Positions 34,235 to 47,965 of a stretch of DNA of 64,000 nucleotides are shown here, in pieces. The number at the start of each line of letters is the position of its first letter. The first letter of the stretch is position 1. Made by a program: the position numbers and the translations under genes. This DNA is from Owenia fusiformis. Taxonomy: Eukaryota > Annelida > Polychaeta > Sabellida > Oweniidae. The DNA lies in contig CAIIXF020000004.1 in NCBI GenBank assembly GCA_903813345.2, forward strand, positions 2,377,525 through 2,441,524, written 5' to 3'. Under the pieces are notes generated by a model, which made no database searches, was not told the origin of the DNA, and saw only the letters and a program-made list of their open reading frames with translations.

Positions 34235-37200
34235 ATGAACGCGAATACGATGTTAGTGGCTGGAATACTCATAGTATGCATCTTACAGATTCATACAGGT
34301 AAGAGTGATATACATATTGTTATTATATTCGATCTAGAATGATGTTAAATTGATGCAAATGTCTGCCAATGTCGTTCAATAAGTAATCTAGGCATCAGGC
34401 ATTTTCCGCGTCACTATTGGAATAATCTAATTGCCTATTCAGCCTAGATAATGGAACTCTATCATATCTGAATATCTATACGCTAAAGTGACATTAGAAA
34501 TATATTCTGAGTGTATATGTATACTACTGCTGAATGCCAAGGAATGTTACCTTTTCAAATATTTAAATAAATGCTTGTAATTGATCTTGAATCGATATAT
34601 CAAGCCATCAAATGGAACTGGAATGCCTTAATACGTAATCATACTTTGCTGGATATTGTCTGGTGCGCGTAGAGTAGTATTCTCTGGATGCAAAATGTGT
34701 CTACATTGTAGGATCCCCCACACCTTGATGTAATTGTTAATTTATCATAATATTTAATTACATATCGTAAGAGTTATAGTCTCCAACTTTTTGTGACAGC
34801 GTCCGGCGATCGATATTCGGAGTTCGATGTCAGTAACAAATGGCAGGTGGTAGTGACATTTTGCATGTGAATGCTTTGTTTTGATAATATGAGCAATGAT
34901 GTGGTTCTCGTGTTAGCGATAGCCAACACACGGTATCATCGGATCCTCTTAGATCCCCATGATATTATCTCTAGCTGTAATAGTATGATGACCATTAGTA
35001 AACTAATAATATGGTGATCATTTTAGGCTCTGCATTAAGCTGATCATACCGAGCTCTCGAATTAATGAAGCCCCTTGTGTTAGCTACGATAGCCAACACA
35101 CGGCATCATCGGATCCTCTTAGCACCCGTGATGTGATCTCTAGCTCTAGCTCTTATGATGATAAACATTTGTAATCTAATCATATGTTAAGTATTTTATG
35201 CTCTGCATTGGGCTGACCATTAAACTAGAGGTCGCAGCGGAACTCAGTGGAAACCAATATACCGATAACCATCGCTAAAATAACCGTACCGTTACCGAAA
35301 TACCGGTAAAAATATTACTTGACCTGGGATTCTTTACTTTCCCGATTTGAACTTGAAAAGTACAGTATAAATTATGTATCTTTCGAATCGAGATGTATTT
35401 CTATTTTGGAATAAAAATGTACGGTGTCACTATTCTAACTGATATGAAGCATACCTGTATGAAGTTGTGTGGTTTTAGGTTTTAAAAATTAATCTGAAGA
35501 ATACTTAAAAGTATTTCATGTTTAAATTTCATGTGTTTTCGATTTGGAAGACATTTACCTTTCTAATTACGTTAAAGGATTTTCGAGCAGTGCTCGAGTA
35601 TTTTCGTAGTAAATCGCTTTGAAAACCTACATCAAACCTACATCATAGTTTTCGTTTCAAATCGGTTAATAGTGACACCGTACACCTATAGTGTACCACG
35701 TATATTTTGTCACTGTACATTGTCGATGATTAGGCGTGTCCTAGAAATTTCAATATCGATATTACCGGAATTACCGGCGTCAGTCTCTACGTGAAACTGA
35801 ACTTCAAAATATAGTAACGCATGTGTTATGACGTCGCAAAGCAAACGCCACATGGTATAATATTGAGAGGTCCGCTATTAGTGCCCGTAATATGACCTCT
35901 TGTTCTAAACGTTCTAGTTGTTCTAGTAATAATGGTAAACTAATTTGTGTTTTAGCTGACGCTGCAGGCGAGGAACCACTTATTGTTGCAATAGCTGAGG
36001 TAAGCACTAAATACAAGGGTAATTCTGAAGGTAAATTGTATTTTTCAACAGAAAGATATTTGGCTAATCCGTAATCGATAGCCAGTTAAAAATCGTGTTC
36101 GAAATTTTTATTTTCCTCGTTACACGACATCGAACAATGCATTGATGATTTATGTAGCTACAATAGCGTTGAGGATGTTCACCTTTAGGTATTTGATATT
36201 GTAATCGTTGTCTTCATGAAGTAAATGTGTCTCATCGTGTAGTGGCAATTAGCTAAAGTATCTTGGTTTACGTCAGATTGCGTAAACGCAAGCACTTCAT
36301 TGTATACCTGATTATCCTATAATATTCCTAAAGGATAACTGTAATATCGAAATCAATGTGTCGCGTGATCAATAAAAGTCAGAGAGTTTAGCCAATTAGT
36401 TGTCGTACACGCCATGGAATAGTTTGGTCCCTTCATTTACTATATATTGACTACTATATTCTACTGTCTCCTAGGAATAATTACGTAAATATAACAATCT
36501 CTTCACTCTGGTCACCGGTTAATAAAACCATGAGATTTGCTAAATCAGAAAATTAACCTTAGTGTTGGGGCCTTACTTACAATGATAATATTATAAATGT
36601 ATCGGAATAAGTCTGGAAGCTATCCTAACGAGATTCTATGTTCTGCAGAACACACTGCAATGAATCATCCTGTTGAAAATAAGCTTATTTGAAACCGCCA
36701 TGGTATCAATAATTATAAGGTCGCTCGTCAATATTTTTACTTTGAGATACCAGATGGCTCGACGTCAGAAGTCCATAGCAGTCATAAACTAGAAGCACAA
36801 TTATTTCACCTGCACAACCATATGTATACTGGCCCCGACTGAGTAAATGAAACAAGAAAAAATGATAGAAAATTGAGGGGGACTAGACTATATATTCCCA
36901 GTGGACCAATTTTAGTATTTTCACTCTTTGGATTAAATAGGTTTAATTGTTTTGCACTGAATAAAAATCGTGTTTTATTTCACCTGCCCCTCATAGATTG
37001 AGAATGCCGGAGACTTCAACATCGTACTTGCCTTGGTTCCGAACTAACCCAAGTTTTGCACAGTAAAAGACTTTCATCTCAAAATATCTAGTCTCAATGT
37101 TATTGATAGTACTATGTTTATTTTCATCACATTCGTCGGCTTCTGGTGTTTAACGTTTGCATAATAAATTATTTAATGCAGCAAAAACACTACCATGGTG

Positions 37201-40200
37201 AAAGACCGATGCGTTTTGTCTAATTAATTAACGAAATGGACTTGTAGCAATTTGCCTTTTAATTTGATACGGAGTACAATATTGATTGTAGATACAAGAA
37301 CCCATACTCAACACACTATACTGTTTATACTCGACCCGCGATATCCCACCCAGAAGTGTTTGTTAGACCCGATACAAGTGTGTGTTTTCGTTTGCATAGA
37401 TTTTATTTTAATATTGATCACGGCATATCGTTATTATCATGGCTTGTCTCTCCCAAACAATTCAATATGGCAAGACACACTGTTTGTCTTGTCCTATTAA
37501 AGTACAAGTACATTACTGTGATGAGCTACCTTTTTATACTTACCATGTATTTATTCTTTCTATCTAATCTGCAAAATATACAGCATACAGAGTAGCTACT
37601 AAACTGATTTGGCAAAAATACCTGTAGAGAAATGCTGATTGATATGTTTACATAGTTGTCAGGAAAAAACGTAAAATACCATATCTTATTCGATACTGTC
37701 TTAAAATGACATGGTAGCACAAACATTTATTTGGCTTTCGTATACATAGAGGTATGATCATTCACAATGGGTCGTAAATCTTGGTTACTCATGAATCTTC
37801 GTTACTCATGAATCTTGATTACTCATGAATCTTGGTTACTCATGAATCTTGGTTACTCACGAATCGTGATTACTCATGAATCTTGGTTACTCATGAATCT
37901 TCGTTACTCATGAATCTTGGTTTCTCCTAAATCTTGATTACTCATGAATCTTGGTTACTCATGAATCTTGGTTACTCACGAATCGTGATTACTCATGAAT
38001 CTTGGTAACTCATGAATCTTGATTATTCATAAATCTTGGTTACTCCTGAATCTTGATTACTCATGAATCTTGATTATTCATGAATCTTGGTTACTCATGG
38101 ATCTTAATTACTCATGAATCTTGATTATTCATGAATCTTGGTTAATCATGAATCTTGATTACTCATGAATCTTGATGTATGCATGAATCTTGATTACTCA
38201 TGAATCTTGGGTACTCATGAATCTTGATTACTCATAAATCTTGGTTACTCATGAATCTTGGGTACTCATGAATCTCGATTACTCATGAATCTTTGTTTGA
38301 AACTACACTTTGAAATATCTTCCTTTGATAAAAGCGTCATTTAATGAAAGTTACCTCTTCTCTCATGAGTGGTTTTAATCCATTAAAATATTATTTACAG
38401 GAGGCACCATTTGTCTATGTGGATTCTAAATCCAACGACACAGTCTACACTGGATTCATACCTGACTTGGTGAAGGATATCATGAAAAGAATGAAAAGAG
38501 ACTACGAATTTAAACTCGTGGATAGTGAAGAGGAGATGGTATCAGCTGTTGAAACAGGGGTATGTCATGCATTCTTTTAGAGTTTAACTCTTAAAGGTTG
38601 AGTCCTAGCCAATTTAAGCATAAGTTATTTCGTAACACCAATTCATGTTATTTGCGCATTGAAAGTTCCCAAATTCAGTCACACAACAGTGCTTAAAAAG
38701 AGGAGCATTAAATTGATCATAGACTGTCTACCTTTGATATTTAGGATGCCGACATTGCATCATTGATGACATCCCGTTTGGAAGTTGAGAAGCGAATTGA
38801 TCTATCCAAGCCCTATCTAAGCTCTGGCATTGCTATAATGATGATGAAGCCTGAGAGTAATGGCTGGAAGCGTATTGGGGACCCTGGTTATCTCATCAAT
38901 GCACTGAAGGACAACAACAACCTCCTCCTACCCTTCAGTATTGAGGTCTGGGTGCTTGTTGTTATAGCATACGTAGTCGTAAGTAATTTTTTTTATTGTG
39001 ACTTGCAAAATGAAGTCCTTTTTACGAGAAAGTGTATTTCAAATACTAGGTCCTATTTAAGCTTAGACTTTCTCGAGAAATGCGGTACCCAATTATGTTT
39101 GTATTTGCCAGGAAATACACAAGATTTCTTATTTATGTTACTTTGTTGTGAATACTGAATATCTTGACTTATACGAGAGAGTGCATTTCATTTACTAGGT
39201 CCTATTGTTTCTTAGACTTATCTCAAGAAACGCGGTACGCCATCATGTTTGCATATGCCAGGAAAAGTACGAGATTTTGGTTTTGTTTATGTCTTATTGA
39301 ACTTGTCTTACCTCTTTTCGTTTGCATATACCTCTGGTGTTTTTTCATTAGGTAAGCCTCTTCTTGTTTGTCATCAACCGATTCAATCCATACGAGGGGA
39401 GGAAACGTGCATCAAGGAACGAAGCAAATGTGGACAAGGACAATTTGAACTGCTGTGGGAGCTTCTGGATTGTCATGTCTACCTTACAATGGCAAGGTAT
39501 GGCAAAGGGAGGTTGAGATAGGATCGTTCCAAGAACATGAACATGAAACGTTTTATATCCTACCTTAACTGGGATTAACTTAGTGATTTTAATTTTGAGT
39601 ATAAAGGTATGGCAAAAGGAGGTTGAGTTAGGATCGTTTTAAGAACATGAACGTGAAACATGTTATATCCAATCTTAATTGGGATTAACTTAGTGATTTT
39701 GATTTTGAGCATAAAGGTATGGCAAAGGGAGGTTGAGTTAGGATCGTTTTAAGAACATGAACATGAAACGTGTTATATCCTTCCTTAATTGGGGTTAACT
39801 TAGTGATTTTAATTTCGAGCATAAAGATATTGAGAAAATTGATTTAATTAGCTACTTGCCAATCATCACCATGTGAGATTGAGACACTGATCCCCTGGGT
39901 CATAATTATTGTACACGCTCTTGTTCAAGTTCTTCCAAATGCAACTTAAATTGCAAAGACATTTGAGAAGTACTAAATTTCTATTTTTGCGACTTTCTGC
40001 TCTTCTACCACACTAATATTTTCTAGCAAACATTGTTAAAATATGAGGATCAAACTCCCAAAACGATGGCCTAAGATCGATTTCTGCTTTCAAGGTTATG
40101 AAAGATCACCAAAGTCGTTGGCAGGTCGATTGGTTCTGGTTGGATGGTTTGCCTTTGTGACATTTATTCTAGTTGCTTATACTGCGAATCTCGTGACATT

Positions 40201-43200
40201 GATGCAATCTCGAGGAAGTCAGGGTGACGCCCACGCATTGATGAGCCCTATTCAATCATTAGAAGACTTAGGTAACACCAAGCGTCCATATTTTGTTAAA
40301 ATGGTATATGTAAAAGCAACTCAAAAGACAAAAAAATGCATTTGCAGTTTTGTACTTAATGATAATCAAAACAAAACAAGATGTTCATATATATAAGCAA
40401 TGGGGTATGTTAGGGTATCAACTATCAGAATTATAAACATGAAGCAAATATAGAGGACAGAACTATATTCAGTTTGGATGGTTGGTAGTATTTGGATGAC
40501 TTCATTGAATTTCGTCTGCATCAACGTACCATTATAGGCAAGCAGACAGAAGTCAAGTATGGCATCATTAACGGGACCATGGCACACAAAACACTCAGGT
40601 CGTCAACAAACGAACTTCACCAGGACATGTGGAGTCGTGTACAAAACCAGGAAGGAGACTTTCCTGGCATATCCAAGTGAGTCTTGGAAATGATTGTGTC
40701 TGTTGAAAACCATGTCGGCGAAACTTAGGTTTGATGTTCGAGGATTTCAAGTTCCCTACATCAAAAACGTTGACAATATCAAAAAAGTACGACACTACGT
40801 AGCCCTGAGACTAGCATAAAATTTATGATGGTCTCAGACTAGCCTTAGATTAAAAACCCTACGCACTCCCAATGAACTACTTGTTAAAGCCACTTTACGT
40901 ATGAATTGTCAAACATTCAAATAATGACTTCCAAACGTACCGGTTTGAAGGAGGTGTTTCAATAACACTTGATTTCAAATGTCATTAAAATGTGATTTCA
41001 GAGGTTTAAGTGAAGCAATGTCAGCTTTGACAAAGACAAATGGGGAAAATGCTGTTCTCGTAGATTATCACAGGGCAAAACATGCAGCTGGTACTGATTG
41101 CAGGTAAATATATCTCAATTTGTGATACAAACGTGAGAAGAAAGGTTATTGACCAAACCTCATAATGTTTACATTCAGGTAATGAAAAGTAAGACATACA
41201 CAAACGAGGAAGCAAAAGGCAAAATTCCAATTAATTCTTATATTTTAAGAGAAGCAATTTTCAATGCACCTCTTTCCCAACTCTTTTTCATCGCCAAGAC
41301 AACCCTTTATATCACATTCCAAAACACAAATCTAGAAGTATGAGACATAACATGTCTCTACAGTGCCGTTTATCGAATTTTCTGTTTCAATCTATACATG
41401 TTCTTGGAGCCAATTAATTTTCAAAGATATCTTAATGCAAAAAAGCTATGCATTTCATTTTTTTTTAAATCATTTTATTTAGCCTAGGGTTTACAGTTTA
41501 CACTATTACATCCCCTAGGGGTCTACATATAGAATTTTGTGATGTCATGCAATAGGTTAGACAGTTTTATATGGTTATAAGAATCTCTGAGTGTCTCTTA
41601 TGAATGTCTGGACATGATTAAATAGAGTGCAGTTGTCAATGAATGAAGAATCCTTGTTTCCATGGATAATATGATTGAGAAGATTAAGTCTATTGGTTAC
41701 GGCTATGTTCCCTAATTCCCTGAAAAGAGTTGTTCTTTGGGCAACATAGAGGGGACAGTCAAGAAAATAATGAAGTGGTGTCTCTTGTGCGAAGCCACAA
41801 GCGCAATGTTTGAAGTCCATGAGGTTATAAGAGAAACGTTGATGGTTTAAAGCACTGAGACCCATTCGGATTCTCCCATGATTAATTGCAGATTTGCTGG
41901 CTTTTAATGACACCCTATGCAGACAGAGCCTGTGGGAAATATTGGGTGCGGCGCAAATGAGCGGAGGGTGCGGAGCTAACGGTCATTTTTGAATTTAAAA
42001 TTGGGATATTTCTGAAACTAAGCCGTTTTGGGACTTCAAATATACCAAGATATGTGTATTTGACACCAAATATCAATAAAATTGTGAAAATAGTAGTGCA
42101 ATTCATTTTATAGCGACGCAGTATGCCTTAAACATTTCCCAGACCTATATATTTTGAGACTATCCTTTTAATACTGCGTCCCCAGCATTCGTAAAAAATG
42201 ATGTTCAAGATACACTACCCATGCAAATTATTTTTGCATCTTGAAAGCCAGGCAGTATCTGTGTGATTTTATAAAAATTCGGAAATGTTCTTCAGATATG
42301 AGCCCCCTCTAAATATTGGGTGCGGAGGTACGTTTATGGAGCTCCTCCGCACCCAATATTTAGAGGGGGCTCATATCTGAAATCATTTCCGAATTTTTAT
42401 AAAATCACACAGATACTGCCTGGCTTCCAAGATGCAAAAATAATAAGGCACACTGCGTCGCTATAGAATGAATTGCGCTACTATTTTCACAATTGTATTG
42501 ATATTTGGTGTCAAATACACATATCTTGGTATATTTGAAGTCCCAAAACGGCTTAGTTTCAGAAATATCCCAAATTTAAATTCAAAAATGACCGTTAGCT
42601 CCGCACCCTCCACTCATTTGCTCCGCACCCAATATTTCCCACAGGCTCTGTCTGCATAGGGTGTAATGAGTAAAGTTTATTTTTGCTTTTGCAAATAGAA
42701 TGTTTAAGTTTATATTTAAATAGAGGGAGATAACCAATGTTCCTAAACTGTTGTTCAAGGTTGTTCCATATTCTAATGGCATTTGGAAGAAACGACTTGT
42801 AATTAATGTTAAGTCTGCAGAAGGGTATATTGAAAGAATTTTGGTTTCTTAAGCTATATCTGGTCTGATTTTGGGAGAGAGGGGTTAAGAGGTCAGTCAA
42901 ATAAAGCGGGGCATTTTGATTAACCATTTTAGCCAAGTTCATTCAAAATGTCATTATATTTAGTATGTCTATAGGCATGTGAACATAATATAGCAGCTTC
43001 TCTTTGGATGTTCTCTTTGGAATAAATGACAATTATTATAAAGGACGTCACCATATTCAAGTACTGATCGAACCATTGAAAAGTATAATGTTTCTAGTTC
43101 ATTTTGATTTAAGTTGTATTTAAATGAGCTCCTTTTAAGGAGGCAAAGTCTCATATTTGCTTTCTTAACAATATTGTTAATATGAAGGTGCCAGCTCATA

Positions 43201-46200
43201 TTTGATTGAATTGTAAGTCCTAAATGGGTATGGTGATCAACTGTTTGAATTACAGAGTTGTTTAACTTTATATCAGAATAATTAAATTTATTTTGTTTCA
43301 GTGAGATTATCAGAAGTTTTGACTTGGCAGCATTAAAAGTAACTTTCCATCTTTCTGCCCATTGTTCTATTTGGTCTATATCATGTTGCATTTTAACTGG
43401 GCTAAGTATAGGGTCGTTTACCACTTCAAGTAGAGAGGCATCATCAGCGAAAAGGTTTATGTCGGTATCTTTATTTTCAACAATGTCATTGATGTAAAAC
43501 AGAAATAGTAGAGGTCCGAGTATTGAGCCTTGAGGGACACCTGCTTCAATGTAGCGCCAGTCAGAATGAACACCGTTTATGACAACTCTCTGTTTGCGGT
43601 CAGAAAGATAGCTTTTCAACCATTTTAGAAGTTGACCAGAAATTCCATATGTTTCTAACTTGTAAATTAAACCAGTATGCCAAACCTTATCAAATGCCTT
43701 GGAAATATCTAAAAAGATTATCATAATTTCATTTCAATCATCCAAGCTTTTGTAAATTTTGTTAACTAAGTTTATCAGTTGATTTATTGCTGAGTCGTTT
43801 GGTTTAAAACCAGAATTTCTGGGAGTTAAGATATTGTTTATTTTACAAAAGTTATATAATACATTGAATACTAAACGTTCAAAGACTTTGGATATACAGG
43901 ACAAAAGAGAGATTGGTCTATAGTTTAATTTAGATTGTTTATCTTCTTTTTTGAAAATAGGTGAGACATGTGCCTCTTTCCATGCTGACGGAAATATACC
44001 AGTTTGTAAAGAGTTATTGAAGATACCACAAAGGCTAGGTGATAAACCAGGGGCACATTCTTTCAAAATCCGATTGGAAACATTATCTGGTCCACTTGCC
44101 TTTGATACGTTAAGATGGATCAATATATCATAAACTTGAAAATCTTCAAATTGTATAAAACTAAGGTGTGAATCAGTTTTGTATATCATGTTAGGAAGTA
44201 CAGGGTCATTTAGGTTTGAAGGAAGAATTGTTTGATCTGCAAAAAAATTATTTAATATGTTGGCCTTTTCTACTGAATCAGTAATAGTTTCATTATTTTC
44301 AATTAGAGAGGGGATGCCTTGTGAAACTTTTGGACCATACATCATCTTCAAAATTTTAAAGTACATTTTGGAAGTGGTAGTTCTATCTGCCAGTTTTAGT
44401 TTCAAGTTTTCTATGCTATTTATTTTGCTCTGAGAAAATAAGAAATTAACTTCAGTTCGCTTTCTCTTGAAATTGTAAAAGTCTGCAATATTTTTTGATT
44501 TTTTCCATTTGGAATGAAGTTTGTTCCTTTCGTTAATTTGTTGTTTAATTTGTTTGGTTATCCAAGGTTTATCTTTACTAGAAATAGTTATTATTTTCTT
44601 ATTTATGAAGCTATCAACGACCATCCAAAATAATTCATACCAGTTAGATACAACTATGTTTGTATGTTCAGTTTCAAAGTAAATTATTTCCCATGGTGCA
44701 CTTAATAGATGATCATTGAGTTTAATAAAATCTGTGTTATTATAATCAAAAATGGTACGTTGATATTTTACTGTGGCATTATGCTTAAGATTAAGTTCCC
44801 CATGAATGTAACTGTGATCTAGGTTTGCTAGTGGAGGCTCAACCCCTTCTTGTGAAACAAAAGCAGGAGAGTCAGTAATCAGTAAGTCAAGAATAGCATC
44901 ACATCGTGTAGGTTTTGTTATCAACTGAAATAAGTTAAAGCCATGAATAAGATTAACAAGCTTGTTTCCTACTTCGCTATCATTGTGTGTCGAGTCCCAT
45001 ATAGTACATGTATCATTAAAATCGCCTAACAGTATCAAACAATCTGGTTGTAAGTTGAGCACACGTGTAAGAGAAATGGTCAAATTATCAATAAAGTTGT
45101 CAACATGTTGAACATTCATACAAGGTGGCCTATAACAAGTTCCTATGATCACAGTTTTTGGTCCAATTTTGAGTTTAAGCCAAATTAATTCTAGGTCATT
45201 GTGTTCACAATTAAACAGTCTGGTAGTTGGAATTGATTCTTTAACATAAAAGGCTACACCGCCACCTGGCTTATTTTTTCTATCTTTACGAATAAGTCTT
45301 TGATAATTTTGAATGTAAATATCATCATCATCTGGTTTAATGTTATCATTGAGCCATGTTTCACTGAGAGCAATGACATCAAACTGCTTGCTGACACACA
45401 GAGTAGAAGTGATTTCATCAATTTTCTGGTGGTGGCTTTTTAGAGATTTGGTGTTAATATGACAGAAAGAAAAATTGGTTGGGAAAATCCTCATGGGTCC
45501 TGGGTTTGGGTGTATACCACCTATAATTAACAAGATGTGCAAAACTATATTAAGATATGCAATTGCTATGAATTTACAAGGCCTTGGCTGATTTGGAATT
45601 CTAAAATATTTGTTTTTAAAAGTAAATATTGATGTTCTTGTGATAAGGTGCCATGTCCCAATTGTTGCCCTATATTGAGTAATGTCAATGCTCATGGTGG
45701 TTCAAAATAGTTGGGAATGGGAACACAGACAGGAGAATCTATCCAAAGACATGTTGGATCCTGGGGATTGAAGGAATAAAGTGATTGCAAAGAACAGACA
45801 TGCACCAGAGACACTCTATACCTTTCTAACTCAAATTTTATAATTTTCAGAGTGAGACATGTTGTGAATAATAATATAATATACAAGTATGACATGTACA
45901 AGGGCCGATCAAAAAGTTTCTTACCGTTGGCTCTCAATTTTATAATAAGAGGAGTTGGAAGCTCAAACTTTATCATGAGACAGGATAGTTAGTTTGCTTG
46001 AAACTGTACAGGTTTCATATAAATTGGTTTATTGGTAGTGACACAGAGTCAATACATATTTTCAATGACTAAGCTAGGTGGAGCAGCGTTATATATAAAA
46101 TATCTGCTAAGTTGTGGTTCTGGAAATTTACTGACATCGTTTAAAACCTCTCATACGAAGGCCTTAAACATGTGTTTTTGGATCGAGTGGACAGATATAG

Positions 46201-47868
46201 GAAGTGCATTGCAACTGGGTTTGAATATTTTGAAGGAGAATGAATATTAGCAGAAAAACTATTTAAACATGATTAAACTACAGTCTGTTGACAGATGACA
46301 CTACTTAATGTTAGAAATTTTCAAAACTGCAGCTTAGCACAATTTTTTGTAAAAAACGCTGCTCCACCTAAATCAATCATTGAAAATATATATTGACTCT
46401 GTGTCACTACTAATGAACCAATTTAAATTAAACTCAGACAGTCTCAAGCAAACTTACTACCCTGTCTCGTGTAAAAGTTTGAGCATCCAACTCCTCTTAT
46501 TATAAAATCTAGAGCCAACGGTAAGAAACTTTTTGATCGGCCCTTGTATGTACATGTGTTAATCATTTATGCAATATGGTTAATATACATGGAATGCTGT
46601 TACAGAAATATAAGTGGTTGAGTTTCATTGATTAAGTAAAGGTGAAACTGTATAATATGTATCATATTTTAGATTGAGATACGTATATACGGATATGGCT
46701 AGCTATGGATACCGCTTTGGTATTAATAAAGCCAGTGATCTAGATGTTGAACTCAACAAGGCACTGTTAGAGATTCGAGAAGATGGTAGTGTATCTTTGC
46801 TACAGAAGAAATGGTTTGCTGATAAGGCTGTCTGTTCTTTGGAAAACTCCAGTGAAACGAAAGCAGAAAAAAAGTATGTATAAAAATACATGTTTTTGAA
46901 GAATAGTTACTATTTCATTCTTGATATGTTAATTTATAATAACAAATATCCATTTTCCGCATATTTAGAAATCTAGCTAATTATGCAGATATCGACGTTT
47001 CCTATGTCAACATTTCCTACATGTGAAAACGACATTGTCTCTTTGCTAGACGTTGGGGCGTTCCATACTGAAAACCCCAAACTGCCACCAAAACAAAAAA
47101 TATACCATATGAAATCTACGTTACAGGTGTTGGGCCAAAAGATGGGTAAGCTAAACTATATAATGGAGCAATGTTTCTTGTTACAGGGCGGATGAGCCAA
47201 CACCCTGTCAGGTGAAGTTCCGACCACTTTACATGGCAGACATTTTGGGTGTCGTTGTACTGTTTCTTCTCGTTCTAGTCCTTGCCTTCATTGTGATGAT
47301 CCTAGAGGTTGTCTGTTTCAGAATCAGGTCTGCTGGGGTAAGTAGAGTTTTGAATATATCCCGATTCAATATGTCATAATTGATACAATATGGGATACCC
47401 AGGCCTTGGCTCAAATCAGTAGGATTTGTTTAATATTTATTGTATAGAACATGATGTCATAGTATCCTTATACACACCATGATGAAATATTGCGGGGCTT
47501 CAGTGTTAAGTATGATATATTTTTATTTCCGAAAATTATAGTTACTTTAATTGGTTGCTTTGTTGAAGCAAAAGCTGTATACTAATACATTAAAACTTTA
47601 CTTGGGCAACTTCGTGAGCATTAATAAGTTCGAGGTCATTTGCCCATCTTTGATTTGATTGCTTTTAGATTCCCTCAAGTGTACTCAAATGTGTCGTGCC
47701 TCTAATTTAAATAATAACAATGGAATTATTGTTTTTATGAAATGAAATCAATATACTTGTCGATGAATATATTTTCAGCGCTTCGAACCTATTTCAAAGA
47801 CCCCTTGTGATGAACCGGACCTGAAGGAACTAACAGGGGAACCCGCAAGTCCAGTGGAAGAATGTTAG
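34235..47868 (+). CDS. Ionotropic glutamate receptor without amino-terminal domain (11 exons)
   Basis: Exons: 34235-34298, 35956-35999, 38401-38559, 38745-38978, 39352-39496, 40095-40271, 40538-40676, 41002-41103, 46673-46873, 47187-47337, 47779-47868. Phases chain to 501 aa; an in-frame TAA lies 12 bp before the ATG. A signal peptide (about residues 1-21) leads straight into the S1 ligand-binding lobe (EEPLIVAIAEEAPFVYV), so the usual ~400-residue N-terminal domain is absent. M1 is about 158-179 (VVVSLFLFVINRFNPYE), the pore loop about 203-215 (CCGSFWIVMSTLQWQ), M3 about 226-252 with AYTANLVTLM (canonical SYTANLAAFL), and M4 about 441-465. S2 has the acidic residue D342. The S1 segment normally reading APLTIxxxRE is DIASLMTSRLEVEKRIDLSK here, so the arginine that grips the ligand carboxylate is not at its aligned position. 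The receptor is expected to be a tetrameric cation channel; ligand unknown. Confidence 0.9.
34912..35225. repeat. Two-copy direct repeat in receptor intron 1
   Basis: GATAGCCAACACACGGTATC near 34918 and GATAGCCAACACACGGCATC near 35089 start two diverged copies of about 170 bp, both with ATCATCGGATCCTCTTAG and TGCTCTGCATT-type ends. No coding function seen. Confidence 0.8.
37785..38294. repeat. 17-bp minisatellite, about 30 copies
   Basis: Units of TTGGTTACTCATGAATC with frequent TTGATTACTCATGAATC variants and occasional 16-bp or CACGAATCG forms, running to about 107 bp upstream of receptor exon 3. It lies wholly in intron 2 and does not share sequence with the exon. Confidence 0.95.
39494..39830 (+). 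repeat. 110-bp repeat starting at a receptor donor, three copies
   Basis: The 5' splice site of receptor exon 5 (CAAG|GTATGGCAAAGGGAGG, GT at 39497) begins a 110-bp unit repeated with AAAG|GTATGGCAAAAGG at 39607 and AAAG|GTATGGCAAAGGG at 39717. A fourth partial start at about 39827 has lost the GT (AAAGATAT). Confidence 0.9.
41460..45890 (-). pseudogene. CR1/L2-like non-LTR retrotransposon (LINE), decayed
   Basis: In LINE sense: an N-terminal stretch ending GGIHPNPGP, an endonuclease domain (SETWLN, LGDFND, LDHSYIHGEL), reverse transcriptase (ISKAFDKVWH, GVPQGSILGPLLF, FADDASLL), then a C-terminal CxC...H...C segment at 41575-41913. It is broken by an in-frame TGA at 43734-43736, a frameshift near 42969, and a 753-bp palindromic element at 41911-42663. 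It lies in receptor intron 8, antisense to the gene. The 3' end is followed by a T-rich run on the plus strand at about 41459-41480. The 5' boundary is approximate. Confidence 0.85.
41911..42663. mobile_element. Palindromic element inserted in the LINE
   Basis: Ends CACCCTATGCAGACAGAGCC and the exact complement GGCTCTGTCTGCATAGGGTG, flanked by TAATGA at 41905-41910 and 42664-42669. The two arms (each about 370 bp) are near-perfect inverted copies, including GACCGTTAGCTCCGCACCC, and a further small palindrome sits at the centre (GGGTGCGGAGGTACG ... CTCCGCACCC, 42319-42354). No coding capacity. Superfamily not recognised. Confidence 0.9.
45897..46548. mobile_element. TA-flanked foldback element
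   Basis: Ends TACAAGGGCCGATCAAAAAG and the complement CTTTTTGATCGGCCCTTGTA. The arms continue to pair inward, for example GTGACACAGAGTCAATA near 46039 with TATTGACTCTGTGTCAC near 46391. A 652-bp palindromic MITE with TA termini, probably mariner-type, next to the LINE in receptor intron 8. Confidence 0.85.
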
Positions 47869-47965
47869 ATACCAGAATTTGTAGACCTATGAATCGGATC
47901 TCTTCATTCATATCATCATTTTAACCGTAAACAATTGTGACACATACACACAATCAAGGTTGATG

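Noticed and set aside
38763-39158. 131-codon frame at 38763-39158 as one exon
   Set aside because: Only the part to 38978 matches the receptor; the rest runs past a GTAAGT donor into the intron.
45692-45976. 94-codon frame upstream of the LINE as its ORF1
   Set aside because: Its first part lies in the separate TIR element starting at 45897, and it lacks ORF1 features.
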